Positions 9,388 through 17,526 are shown, counted from the stretch's first letter. The stretch is 64,000 nucleotides of DNA from Nonomuraea soli (GCF_013761175.1 NZ_JACDUR010000002.1:812816-876815); one strand, 5' to 3'. Made by a program: numbers and translations. The notes: generated by a model not told the origin, from the sequence alone.

Positions 9388-11099
9388 TCCGCATGTTGCT
9401 GCGGGTGCTGGGCGACGACTACGCCCGGGCCATGCGCCGCACCGTGGCCCTCATGACCGTCACCGCGGTCGTCGAAGGCCTGTCCTACGCGCTGCTCGTG
9501 CCCGTCCTGGCCGCGCTGCTCGGCGACGACCCCGCGCGGGCCGTACCCTGGCTGGCCGGATTCGGCGGCGCGGTCGCCGTCTACGCCGTGCTGCGCTACT
9601 TCAGCGACCTGTCCGGCATGCGCGTGGGCACCACGATGCTGCGCGGCATGTACTACCGCCTCGGCGAGCACCTGGCCCGCCTGCCCATCGGCTGGTACGA
9701 CACCGGCAGGGTCGGCGAAGTGTCGATCATGGCCAGCCGCGGCCTCCTGCAGGCCATGGGCGTGTCGGCGCACCTCCTCGCCCCCTTCGTCTCCGCCTGC
9801 GTCACGCCGCTGACCATCGTCGTCGTCATGACCGCCTTCAACTGGCAGCTCGGCCTCGCCGCACTCGTCGCCGCGCCCATCGTCGCCGCCATCCAGGCGT
9901 GGACCGCCCGCTCCATGGCCGCCACCGACCACGAGCGCCACACCCGCGACAAGGAGGCGACCGGCCGCGTCATCGAGTTCCTCCAGGCCCAGCCCGTGCT
10001 GCGCGCGGGCGGCCGGACCGGCGAGCGCTTCGACCTGCTCGACGACTCCCTGCGCGAGGTGCAGCGCGCCTCCCGCCGCACCGTGCTGACCGTCCTGCCG
10101 GGCGCCGTCGGCCTCACCCTCACCGTGCAGGCGATCTTCACCGCCCTGCTGGTCCTGGGCGCCTACCTGGTCATCGGCGGGAGCATCGGGGCGGCCGAGA
10201 TCCTGACGATCCTGGTGCTCGCCGCCCGGTGCGCCGACCCGCTGCTGTCGCTGTCCGACATCGGAGGCAAACTGCGCGGCGCCCGCTCCGAGCTCGACAG
10301 GCTCGACACCGTGCTGCGCACCGAGCCGCTGCCCGAACCCGCCGAACCGCTCCTGCCCGCCGGCCACGACATCACCTTCGAATCCGTCACCTTCCAGCAC
10401 GCCGGCCGTACGGTCATCGACGACGTCACGCTGTCGCTGCCAGAAGGGCAACGCCTGGCCGTCGTCGGACCGTCGGGCGCGGGCAAGAGCACCCTGCTGC
10501 AGCTGCTCGCCCGCTTCTACGACGTCGGGTCGGGATCGGTGCGCGTCGGAGGCGCCGACGTGCGCTCCATGAACACCGAAGAGCTCATGCGGCGCATCGC
10601 CATCGTCTTCCAGAACGTCTACCTCTTCGACGGCACCATCGAGGAGAACGTGCGCCTCGGCCGCCCCGACGCCACCGACGCCGAGGTACGGGCCGCCGCG
10701 AGCGCCGCCCGCCTCGACGAGGTCGTCGAACGGCTGCCGGGCGGCTGGTCGGCCAACGTCGGCGAAGGCGGCGCACTGCTGTCCGGCGGCGAACGCCAGC
10801 GCGTCTCCATCGCGCGGGCGCTGCTCAAGGACGCGCCCATCGTCCTGCTCGACGAGGTCACCTCCGCGCTCGACCCCGTCAACGAGGCGGCCGTGCACGA
10901 GGGCATCGAACGGCTCATGGCCGGGCGCACCGTCGTGATGGTCGCCCACCGGCTGCGCACCGTGCAGCGCGCCGACCACATCGTCTTCCTCGACCAAGGA
11001 CGGCTCGTCGAACAGGGCACCCACGACGAGCTGCTCCGGCGTGGCGGGCGCTACGCCGACTTCTGGAGCATCGCCATGGCGCCGGTCGCGAGCGAATGA
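9384..11099 (+). CDS. ABC half-transporter (TMD-NBD), partner subunit
   Basis: A 571-residue fused ABC subunit, start chosen at the ATG overlapping the upstream stop, since the open frame extends further upstream only in the shadow of the first subunit. It has six predicted membrane segments (about residues 15-300), Walker A GPSGAGKST, signature LSGGERQRVSIARA and Walker B IVLLDEVT. With the preceding gene it forms a heterodimer of the YbtPQ/IrtAB kind, expected in the cytoplasmic membrane and moving the cluster's metallophore. The stop lies 7 bp before the thioesterase start, keeping it in the same transcription unit. Confidence 0.9.
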   Translation: MIRMLLRVLGDDYARAMRRTVALMTVTAVVEGLSYALLVPVLAALLGDDPARAVPWLAGFGGAVAVYAVLRYFSDLSGMRVGTTMLRGMYYRLGEHLARLPIGWYDTGRVGEVSIMASRGLLQAMGVSAHLLAPFVSACVTPLTIVVVMTAFNWQLGLAALVAAPIVAAIQAWTARSMAATDHERHTRDKEATGRVIEFLQAQPVLRAGGRTGERFDLLDDSLREVQRASRRTVLTVLPGAVGLTLTVQAIFTALLVLGAYLVIGGSIGAAEILTILVLAARCADPLLSLSDIGGKLRGARSELDRLDTVLRTEPLPEPAEPLLPAGHDITFESVTFQHAGRTVIDDVTLSLPEGQRLAVVGPSGAGKSTLLQLLARFYDVGSGSVRVGGADVRSMNTEELMRRIAIVFQNVYLFDGTIEENVRLGRPDATDAEVRAAASAARLDEVVERLPGGWSANVGEGGALLSGGERQRVSIARALLKDAPIVLLDEVTSALDPVNEAAVHEGIERLMAGRTVVMVAHRLRTVQRADHIVFLDQGRLVEQGTHDELLRRGGRYADFWSIAMAPVASE

Positions 11100-11106
11100 G
11101 GCCACC

Positions 11107-11937
11107 ATGCTGACCGACCCCCTCCCCGCGGGCCCCCTGCCCGCCGACCTGTTGCCCGCTGACCACCGGGCCGGTGCGTTTCGCCGGCTCGACCCCCGGC
11201 CCTACGCCCGCGCCAGGGTCCTGCTCTTCCCGCACGGCGGCGGCAGCGCCAGCTACTACCGACCGTGGAGCTCCGCCGCGCCCTGGGACGTCGAATTCGT
11301 CGCCGTCCAGTATCCGGGGCGAGAAGACCGCTATTCGGAACCCGTGCCGCCGGATATGCAAGGCCTCGTCACCTTACTGGCAGCCGACCTACCACTTGAC
11401 GGACCTTCTGTCCCGACCATTCTCTTCGGCCACAGCATGGGCGCGATCGTCGCCTACGAAATCGCCCGCCACCTTTGCGCGGCAGGCGACCCGCCGATGC
11501 GGCTGGTCGTTTCGGGACATCCGGCGCCGGCCATGACCAGACCGGGAATCGTACATCGTGGCAGCGACGCCGAATTGGTCGAGGAATTGCGCCGTACGGA
11601 CGCGACGCACCTCTCCATTCTCGACGACGACCCGCTCATCAAGGCTTTTCTCCCGATCATTCGGAGCGATTATCGGCTGAGCGAGACCTATCGAATGGAG
11701 CCGGGGGAGCGGCTGACCGTGCCGGTGACCGTTCTTTATGGCGATCGCGATTCGGAGATCTCCGTCTCGGAGGCCGAAGGGTGGCGGGAGACGACTTTGG
11801 CGGAATGTGATTTCCAGGCTTTTCCGGGTGGGCATTTCTATCTCGACGAACACCGGGACGCGGTCATCGCGTTGCTGACGTCGCGGGCACGGATCGCGGC
11901 CTCGAAGGCGGCGAACCCGTGGCCGTCGATGCCCTGA
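11107..11937 (+). CDS. Type II thioesterase (PchC/YbtT-like)
   Basis: A 276-residue alpha/beta hydrolase with a complete triad: S110 in GHSMG, D215 in GDRDSE and H243 in GGHFY. Such enzymes clear mis-loaded carrier proteins; here it may also release the product, because the thioesterase domain of the NRPS lacks its nucleophile. The start is the ATG at 11107, behind GAGG, rather than an upstream in-frame ATG inside the ABC gene. Codon 90 (11374-11376) is TTA, rare in high-GC actinomycetes and read by the bldA tRNA, and the second half of the gene has many A/T-ending codons unlike its neighbours. That suggests a different origin or relaxed codon selection. Confidence 0.9.
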   Translation: MLTDPLPAGPLPADLLPADHRAGAFRRLDPRPYARARVLLFPHGGGSASYYRPWSSAAPWDVEFVAVQYPGREDRYSEPVPPDMQGLVTLLAADLPLDGPSVPTILFGHSMGAIVAYEIARHLCAAGDPPMRLVVSGHPAPAMTRPGIVHRGSDAELVEELRRTDATHLSILDDDPLIKAFLPIIRSDYRLSETYRMEPGERLTVPVTVLYGDRDSEISVSEAEGWRETTLAECDFQAFPGGHFYLDEHRDAVIALLTSRARIAASKAANPWPSMP

Positions 11938-11945
11938 CCGGCCTC

Positions 11946-11962
11946 TCCCCGAAGGGCGGGGA
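11946..11962 (+). terminator. Weak hairpin after the siderophore cluster
   Basis: TCCCCG and CGGGGA form a 6-bp stem with a 5-base loop, 9 bp after the thioesterase stop. It has no T-run. It is a possible end of the NRPS-transporter transcript, but weak by itself. Confidence 0.35.
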
Positions 11963-12111
11963 CACGGCCTGACGCCGGGCTCTCACCCCTCGCGCCACCA
12001 CCCCGGAGCGCGGCGGCGACACGCTTCACCGCCGCGCTCGCCCCTGCGGCCTGACCTTCGCCCCGCCGTGTGCTCACGCCCTGCGGCAGGCTCTCGCGCT
12101 GGCGCCTCATG

Positions 12112-12276
12112 CTCGGCCTGTGGCGCGCTCTGGCGCTGTCGTCTCGCGCTCGCCCTTCCGTATGTTCTCGGCTTGTGGCGTGCGCTCGCCCTGTCGACTC
12201 ACGCTCGCGCTGCCGCGTGGTCTCGGCCTGCTGCCTCGAGCTCGCCCTGGGCCACGTGCTGGTTCTGTGCCGCCCG
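12112..12276. repeat. Degenerate tandem repeats, 55-bp period
   Basis: Three units begin with ctcgg at 12112, 12167 and 12222, an exact 55-bp spacing. The first two units agree at roughly 70% of positions by eye; the third agrees mainly over its first 30 bases. The period is not a multiple of three, so this is not a protein repeat. It looks like an old tandem duplication in non-coding DNA. Confidence 0.55.
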
Positions 12277-12440
12277 GCGAGCCTCGCTCCTGCACCTCGG
12301 CTCCCGGGTGCGCATCATGCCGCTTACCGGGTCCCTCGGCCTCGCGCCGAGCGCCCGGTGTCGCCCGGGCCCCGATCAGCCACGTCGCCAGCCCCGCGGA
12401 CCTGCAGCCTCCCCGACCTGCGGACCCGCAGCCCGGCCGG

Positions 12441-13136
12441 CTACCGGTCGGCTGTGATGCCCTCCGGCAGCGGCGCCGATCGCAGCAGCCCGTCGACGAT
12501 CGCCTCCAGCCCCTGCCGATGGGTGTCGCGGGCGTTGAGTTCGGCCCAGCGCTCCGCCACCGCCGTCAGCCTGGGGTGCGTGCCGTTGTTCAGGCTGCTG
12601 ATCACCTGGTCCTGGTGGACCGGACCGGCGGCCCTGCTGCGCCGCCTCTTGCCGTTGGCCCGGACGATCAAATCCCCCACGATGTAGTACCAGATCGTGC
12701 GGTAGATGTAGACCGCCTGCTCAGGGCTGTGCCCGTACTCGACGGCCGATCCGATCATCTCGTCGACGAACCACAGCGCCGACGGGGCGATCAGGTCGTC
12801 GCCCGTCAGCACCTCGACGATCCACAATCGCTCCGCGAGCAGTTCGTACAGCATGATCGCCACGGCGACGAGCCGGTCACGCGGGTCGTCGGGGAAGTCC
12901 GGGCGCGGTATGCGGGCCGCCTGCATCTCCATCAGGAGCAGCAACAACTCGTCCTTGTCGCGCACGTGGTAGTAGAGCGCCATGGGCGCGCTGTTCAGCT
13001 CGGTCGCCAGCCGCCGCATCGACAGCTTCTCGGAACCTTCCGACTGCAGGATGTGGTCGGCGGCGGCGATGATCGCCTCGAGGGACAAGCGGGGAGGCCG
13101 GCCGACGCCCTTTGTCTGGGGTTCTTCTGTGGGCAT
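12441..13136 (-). CDS. TetR-family transcriptional regulator
   Basis: A 231-residue repressor-type protein. Residues about 15-65 form the TetR helix-turn-helix (SMRRLATELNSAPMALYYHV region); the rest is an all-helical ligand domain resembling the TetR C-terminal family. It is transcribed away from the asparagine synthetase gene across a roughly 700-bp gap, which contains a 17-bp palindrome (13325-13341) that could be its operator. It could also control the ABC and MFS transport genes on either side, both of which have GTAC-N2-GTAC palindromes. Its ligand is unknown. Confidence 0.88.
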   Translation of the reverse strand: MPTEEPQTKGVGRPPRLSLEAIIAAADHILQSEGSEKLSMRRLATELNSAPMALYYHVRDKDELLLLLMEMQAARIPRPDFPDDPRDRLVAVAIMLYELLAERLWIVEVLTGDDLIAPSALWFVDEMIGSAVEYGHSPEQAVYIYRTIWYYIVGDLIVRANGKRRRSRAAGPVHQDQVISSLNNGTHPRLTAVAERWAELNARDTHRQGLEAIVDGLLRSAPLPEGITADR

Positions 13137-13324
13137 CTCAATCCTCCACGATGCTTGCGTTCATCGACGAGCGAGGCGGGGGTCTTTCCGAGACGACCGG
13201 TGGAACATTCGTGTCGAGCCACGACGATCGACTGTTGGGAAAATCAACATGCCAGAGCTCAGTGGTGCTGACGCCTGATCCTAGCAAAACACTGGGTGCG
13301 TGGATATGTCACCCAATCGACGCG

Positions 13325-13341
13325 ATGTGAATTATTCACAT
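13325..13341. promoter_or_regulatory. 17-bp perfect palindrome, operator candidate
   Basis: ATGTGAAT-T-ATTCACAT is a perfect inverted repeat with 8-bp arms and a single central base. It lies in the A/T-rich part of the divergent region, about 190 bp from the TetR start and 500 bp from the asparagine synthetase start. The TGTGA/TCACA arms recall CRP sites but are one base too close together, so the TetR protein encoded next door is the more likely binder. Confidence 0.6.
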
Positions 13342-13675
13342 GGGCAGGTGTGAAACGAACATTGTTGGGGTCTGACCTCGATGGTATCTTACCAGATATT
13401 CGGGCAAGTTGAAGCTGTTTCGAGGTTCGCAGGGTCGAACTATGTCGCGCCGGCGTTGAATTGTTGATGACGACGCCGCGCCAGGGCTTGGTGGCGTCGA
13501 TTGATGGAAATGGCACACGTGCGGCAGCGGATTGCCGCGAACACGCCGGGGCGGCCTTATTCCGCGATCGAAGGGGAAAGCCGCCGTACCGGCGAACCGG
13601 TGCCCCGATGGACGAGAGCACGGCGCCCGAATTCCTCTGACGCTCGCATCGGAACGATCTGCCTCCCGCGAAAAA

Positions 13676-13713
13676 GCCGGTGTGCCCTGCGCGATTCCGC
13701 CGGGCACACCGGC
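13676..13713 (-). terminator. Strong leftward intrinsic terminator in the asnB leader
   Basis: GCCGGTGTGCCC and GGGCACACCGGC form a perfect 12-bp stem around a 14-base loop. On the minus strand the stem is followed at once by TTTTT, the form of a rho-independent terminator. No leftward gene lies immediately upstream, so it may block antisense transcription into the regulator or act as a hairpin in the asnB leader RNA. Confidence 0.65.
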
Positions 13714-13791
13714 GGCCGTGCCGTACGGGCGAGCCGGAGGTTTCACAAGCCTCCGCCCCGCACATCCCCGCGAACGGGAGAGCCGATCCCC

Positions 13792-13839
13792 ATGACTCGA
13801 CGAGAAGTGCGCGCAAACCTAGTGGAAATGGGGTCGTGA
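13792..13839 (+). CDS. Putative 15-residue leader peptide
   Basis: An ATG at 13792 behind GGGAG (about 11 bases upstream) opens a frame for MTRREVRANLVEMGS and stops one base before the asnB ATG. The peptide is too short for a family assignment. The ribosome site and the stop/start spacing suggest a leader peptide that couples translation to asnB; the alternative is that it is chance. Confidence 0.4.
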   Translation: MTRREVRANLVEMGS

Positions 13840-13840
13840 G

Positions 13841-15685
13841 ATGTGCGGAATCGCAGGCTGGGTGTCGTTCGGCGCCGACCTGACGCACCAGGGCGACGTG
13901 CTCGACGCGATGACCGGGACGATGGCCTGCCGCGGCCCCGACGGCCGCGGCACGTACGTGCGGGCGCACGCGGCCCTCGGCCACCGGCGCCTGGCCGTCA
14001 TCGACCTGCCGGGCGGGGCACAGCCGATGACCGCCGGCACCCCCGCCGGCGAGGTCTGCCTGGTCTACTCCGGCGAGGTCTACAACTTCCGGTCCCTGCG
14101 CGACCGGCTCAAGGCGCTCGGCCACCCGTTCAGGACAGAGAGCGACACCGAGGTCGTGCTCCGCGCCTACCTGGAGTGGGGCGAGAGCGTCGTCGATCAT
14201 CTCGAGGGCATGTACGCCTTCGCGATCTGGGACGAACGCGACCAGAAGCTCCTCCTCGTCCGCGACCGCATGGGCATCAAGCCGCTCTTCTACCACCCGA
14301 CCCCGGACGGCGTGCTGTTCGGCTCCGAGCCCAAGGCGATCCTCGCCAACCCGCTGGTGCGCAAGGCCGTCGACACCGACGGCCTGCGCGAGCTGTTCGC
14401 CCAGACCAAGACCCCCGGTTGGGCCCTGTGGAAGGGCATGCACGAGCTGGTGCCGGGCACGACGCTCGTCGTCGACCGCGGCGGCCCCCGCCACCGCACC
14501 TACTGGTACCTGCGCGCGACCGAGCACACCGACAGCCGCGACGACACCATCGAGCGTGTGCGCGACCTGCTCACCGGCATCGTCGACCGGCAGCTCATCT
14601 CCGACGTGCCCCAGTGCGTGCTCCTGTCCGGAGGCCTCGACTCCAGCGCGATCACCGCCCTGGCGGCCGAGCGGCTGGCGCTGCGCGGCGAGCGGGTGCG
14701 CAGCTTCTCGGTCGACTTCGTCGGCCAGGAGGAGAACTTCGTCCCCGACGAGATGCGCGACACGCCCGACTCGCCGTTCGTCCGCGACGTCGCCGCCCAC
14801 GTGCGCTCCTCCCACCGCGACGTGGTGCTCGACCCCGCCGACCTGTCCGACCCCTCCGTACGGCAGGCGACCGTCGGAGCACGCGACATCCCCAACGGCT
14901 TCGGAGACCTCGACAGTTCCCTGTACCTGCTGTTCAGGGCGATCAGAGAGCACTCCACGGTGGCGCTGTCCGGCGAGTCGGCCGACGAGGTGTTCGGCGG
15001 CTACCCGTGGTTCCACCACCCGCAACTCCTGCGCGGCGGCACCTTCCCCTGGATGATGGTCATCCCGCCGCTGAGCCTCGCGGCCAGGACCGACCACATC
15101 GAGCCCGGCCTGCGCGAACGCCTCGACGTCGAGGCCTACACCGCCGACCAGTACGCGGCCGCCCTGGCCGACGTGGAGCACCTCGACGGCGAGTCCGAGC
15201 AGGACCGGCTGATGCGCACCACCTGCCACCTGCACCTGACCCGGTTCGTCCGCGCCCTGCTCGACCGCAAGGACCGCCTGTCCATGGCCGTCGGGCTCGA
15301 GGTCCGGGTGCCGTTCTGCGACCACCGGCTGGTGGAGTACGTCTACAACACGCCCTGGGCGCTGAAGACGTGCGACGGCCGCGAGAAGAGCCTGCTGCGG
15401 CAGGCGGCCGCCCCCGTCCTGCCGCGCTCGGTGGTGGAGCGGGTCAAGAGCCCCTTCCCATCGCCCCAGAGCCCCGGATACGCGGCCTTCCTGCAGCAGC
15501 AGGTCAAGGAGCTCGTCGCCGAGCGGGACGCGCCGGTGTTCGCCCTGGTCGACCGCGCGTGGGCCCAGCAGGTCGTGGCGCAGGACCCGGCGAGCATGCC
15601 GGTCGCCGTACGCGGCGGGCTCGAGCGGGTGCTCGACCTGCACGTGTGGATGGAGCGGCACTCGCCGGAGCTGCTGCTCGACTGA
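13841..15685 (+). CDS. asnB: Asparagine synthetase, glutamine-hydrolysing
   Basis: A 614-residue enzyme with both AsnB halves. The N-terminal glutaminase begins MCGIAGW, with Cys2 as nucleophile after Met removal, and keeps RGPDG and the GEVYN segment. The synthetase domain has the ATP-pyrophosphatase loop LSGGLDSS near residues 262-269 and SGESADEVFGGY. It transfers ammonia from glutamine to an AMP-activated carboxylate, normally aspartate. It is a complete amidotransferase, not a lasso-peptide cyclase or beta-lactam synthetase, which lose Cys2. Because it lies beside a siderophore cluster and a TetR gene, it could instead amidate a specialised metabolite; the sequence cannot decide. A strong terminator follows 6 bp after the stop. 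Confidence 0.93.
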   Translation: MCGIAGWVSFGADLTHQGDVLDAMTGTMACRGPDGRGTYVRAHAALGHRRLAVIDLPGGAQPMTAGTPAGEVCLVYSGEVYNFRSLRDRLKALGHPFRTESDTEVVLRAYLEWGESVVDHLEGMYAFAIWDERDQKLLLVRDRMGIKPLFYHPTPDGVLFGSEPKAILANPLVRKAVDTDGLRELFAQTKTPGWALWKGMHELVPGTTLVVDRGGPRHRTYWYLRATEHTDSRDDTIERVRDLLTGIVDRQLISDVPQCVLLSGGLDSSAITALAAERLALRGERVRSFSVDFVGQEENFVPDEMRDTPDSPFVRDVAAHVRSSHRDVVLDPADLSDPSVRQATVGARDIPNGFGDLDSSLYLLFRAIREHSTVALSGESADEVFGGYPWFHHPQLLRGGTFPWMMVIPPLSLAARTDHIEPGLRERLDVEAYTADQYAAALADVEHLDGESEQDRLMRTTCHLHLTRFVRALLDRKDRLSMAVGLEVRVPFCDHRLVEYVYNTPWALKTCDGREKSLLRQAAAPVLPRSVVERVKSPFPSPQSPGYAAFLQQQVKELVAERDAPVFALVDRAWAQQVVAQDPASMPVAVRGGLERVLDLHVWMERHSPELLLD

Positions 15686-15690
15686 CCCCG

Positions 15691-15724
15691 CGGGCGGGCG
15701 CGCCCCCTCCGACGCGCCCGCCCG
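15691..15724 (+). terminator. GC-rich terminator after asnB
   Basis: CGGGCGGGCGCG and CGCGCCCGCCCG form a perfect 12-bp stem with a 10-base loop, starting 6 bp after the asnB stop. There is no T-run, which is common for actinomycete terminators. Confidence 0.8.
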
Positions 15725-15780
15725 TCCCGCCACCCTGTCACTCACCGGTCACACCTCCCCGGCCTTCCCGCACCCGCATG

Positions 15781-15810
15781 GGCGCATCGCCACGACGACG
15801 GCGATGCGCC
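15781..15810. terminator. Second stem-loop between convergent genes
   Basis: GGCGCATCGCC and GGCGATGCGCC form an 11-bp perfect stem with an 8-base loop. Being symmetric and lying between converging genes, it can terminate transcripts from either side. Confidence 0.6.
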
Positions 15811-16008
15811 TCCGCGCTTCCCCGGCGATGCGCGCCCACAACCTGCGGTTGGGGGCATGACCCGACGGGAGCGTGGTGGCGTGAGGTGGCGCGGCCTGAG
15901 GTAGAGGGGGGCGTCCACGAGTAGGCCGCCGTGGTGGGCGTGCGAAGCGGCACGGCGTCGTGGGTCGCCGTGCCGTGGTTCGCGGGGCGCCGGGGCGGGG
16001 CGGAGCCG

Positions 16009-17493
16009 TCATTCCGCCTCAGGCACCAGCTGCGGCGCACCCGGCGCGGGCGCGTCGTGCTCCGCCGTAGCCGTCGCGCTCGTGCGCGGCAGCACGAAGA
16101 AGGCGATGAGCACCGCCCCCGCCAGCAGCACCGCCCCGAGCGTCATCCCCAGCCCGTACCCCTCGGCGAGCGCCTGCGGCGTGGCGCTCGACCCGGCGAA
16201 GCCATGGGCGGCGGTGCCGAGCGCGGCCAGGCCGAGCGAGGCGCCGATCTGCCGCGAGCTCGACAGCAGCCCCGACGCGGTGCCCGCGTCCCGCTGCGGG
16301 ACGTCCACGGTGGCCGCGGAGACGACGGGGCCGAGGCAGAGCCCGAAGCCGATGCTCGTGACGAGCGACGGTCCGAGCACGTCGACGAGGAAGGATCCGT
16401 TGGCGCTCATCAGGCCGAACCAGGCGAATCCGGCCGCGGTCACGAGGCCGCCGGCGATCAGCAGGGTGCGCAGCGCCACCCGGTAGCCGAGCTTGATGGC
16501 CACCGCCGCCCCGATGATCACACCGAAGGCGAACGGCAGGAGCTGGAGTCCGGCGAGCGTCGGGCTGGTCCCGAGGACCTGCTGCAGGTAGAGGGAGGCG
16601 AAGTAGAAGCACGACGCCATCGCCGCCCCGAGGAGCAGGTTGAAGGAGTTGGCGCCGCTGACCCAGCGGTTGGCCAGGAGGCCGGGCCGTACGAGCGGGT
16701 CGCGGGTCGTGGTCCGCTCGACGGCGACGAACGCCGCCAGCAGGACGGCCGCCGCGGCGAGGGTTCCCAGCGTGACCGGCGAGGTCCACGCGTACTGCTC
16801 GGTCCGTACGACCCCGAACACCAGCAGCGTCATGCCCGCCGTGCCCAGGATGGCGCCCAGGACGTCGGGGCGGCCGCTGGGGGCGAGCGGAGGGGCCGGG
16901 GCGACGCCGCGCCAGGCGAGCGCCAGCGCGATGGCGGCCATCGGGACGCTGATGAACATCACCCAGCGCCAGCCCGCGTACTCGGTGAGCGCCCCGCCGA
17001 TCAGCACGCCGAGGGCGCCGCCGGCGGCGTTGACGGCGCTCCAGATGCCGTAGGCGCGCACCCGTTCCTTGCCGGAGGGGAAGGTCACTGTGAGGAGTGC
17101 CAGCGCCGCCGGTGACAGGGCCGCGGCGCCGATGCCCTGCAGGGCGCGCCCGGCGACGAGGTGGCCGGGTTCCTGCGCGAATCCGCCCAGGAGGGAGGCG
17201 ATGCCGAAGACGGCGAGGCCGATCAGGAGCACCCGCCGGTGCCCGAACCGGTCGGCGATCTTGCCGCCGAGCAGCAGGAGCCCGCCGAACGTGAGCGCGT
17301 AGGCGTGGATGACCCAGGTCAGGCCGACGGCGCTGAAGCCGAGGCCGCTGGAGATCTGGGGGAGTCCGAGATTCACCACTGACAGGTCGACCGACACCAT
17401 GAACTGCACGACGGCCACCGCGGCAAGGGTGAGCCCTGGCCGGGCGGCCGGAGCGATGACCGATGGTGCGCTTGCTGATTCCGCGTTCTTCAC
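16009..17493 (-). CDS. MFS multidrug-type exporter (DHA2, 14 membrane segments)
   Basis: A 494-residue drug:proton antiporter of the EmrB/QacA group. It has the first-helix motif VSVDLSVVNLGLPQI, motif A GGKIADRFGHRR after helix 2, and about fourteen hydrophobic helices in total. Such proteins export hydrophobic compounds across the cytoplasmic membrane. The upstream gap carries a TTTTC/GAAAA palindrome with a GTAC-N2-GTAC core, pointing to TetR-type control. It stands alone, converging on asnB, and may export a product or confer self-resistance; the substrate is unknown. Confidence 0.9.
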   Translation of the reverse strand: MKNAESASAPSVIAPAARPGLTLAAVAVVQFMVSVDLSVVNLGLPQISSGLGFSAVGLTWVIHAYALTFGGLLLLGGKIADRFGHRRVLLIGLAVFGIASLLGGFAQEPGHLVAGRALQGIGAAALSPAALALLTVTFPSGKERVRAYGIWSAVNAAGGALGVLIGGALTEYAGWRWVMFISVPMAAIALALAWRGVAPAPPLAPSGRPDVLGAILGTAGMTLLVFGVVRTEQYAWTSPVTLGTLAAAAVLLAAFVAVERTTTRDPLVRPGLLANRWVSGANSFNLLLGAAMASCFYFASLYLQQVLGTSPTLAGLQLLPFAFGVIIGAAVAIKLGYRVALRTLLIAGGLVTAAGFAWFGLMSANGSFLVDVLGPSLVTSIGFGLCLGPVVSAATVDVPQRDAGTASGLLSSSRQIGASLGLAALGTAAHGFAGSSATPQALAEGYGLGMTLGAVLLAGAVLIAFFVLPRTSATATAEHDAPAPGAPQLVPEAE

Positions 17494-17526
17494 CGTAACT
17501 CAGTCCTCTGCGCTAGCGCGTCAGCC

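Larger units (their letters stand above)
11938..12440. other. 503-bp intergenic stretch without a convincing gene
   Basis: Between the thioesterase stop and the TetR stop. It holds a small hairpin just after the thioesterase (11946-11962) and a block of degenerate 55-bp repeats (12112-12276). Several open frames cross it in different phases, but none has a recognisable product, plausible codon use or ribosome site. The transcripts entering from both sides converge here. Confidence 0.6.
13137..13791. other. Long divergent regulatory region between TetR and asparagine synthetase
   Basis: About 650 bp clearly richer in A and T than its surroundings, especially 13230-13520. It contains the 17-bp palindrome at 13325-13341 and a strong leftward terminator-like hairpin at 13676-13713. 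Open frames in this stretch lack credible codon use, so promoters and leader RNA for both flanking genes are the best reading. Confidence 0.6.
15686..16008. other. 323-bp convergent intergenic region with two strong stem-loops
   Basis: It separates asnB from the converging MFS gene. It holds the hairpins at 15691-15724 and 15781-15810, described separately. Between 15811 and 16008 nothing beyond a partial third copy of one hairpin arm (near 15824-15833) was seen. Confidence 0.7.

Noticed and set aside
12068..13271. Several plus-strand frames of 64-383 codons in the gap and opposite TetR
   Set aside because: Overlap each other in different frames, lack ribosome sites and recognisable folds, and cover a repeat block and the antisense of TetR.
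13325..13341. CRP-type binding site
   Set aside because: The TGTGA/TCACA arms are separated by 5 bases, not the 6 expected for CRP.
13336..13746. A 136-codon minus-strand frame in the asnB leader
   Set aside because: Composition and residue use are not protein-like, and it runs across both the palindrome region and the terminator hairpin.
13259..15745. An 828-codon minus-strand frame across asnB
   Set aside because: Same composition effect; the plus strand encodes a complete AsnB with all motifs.
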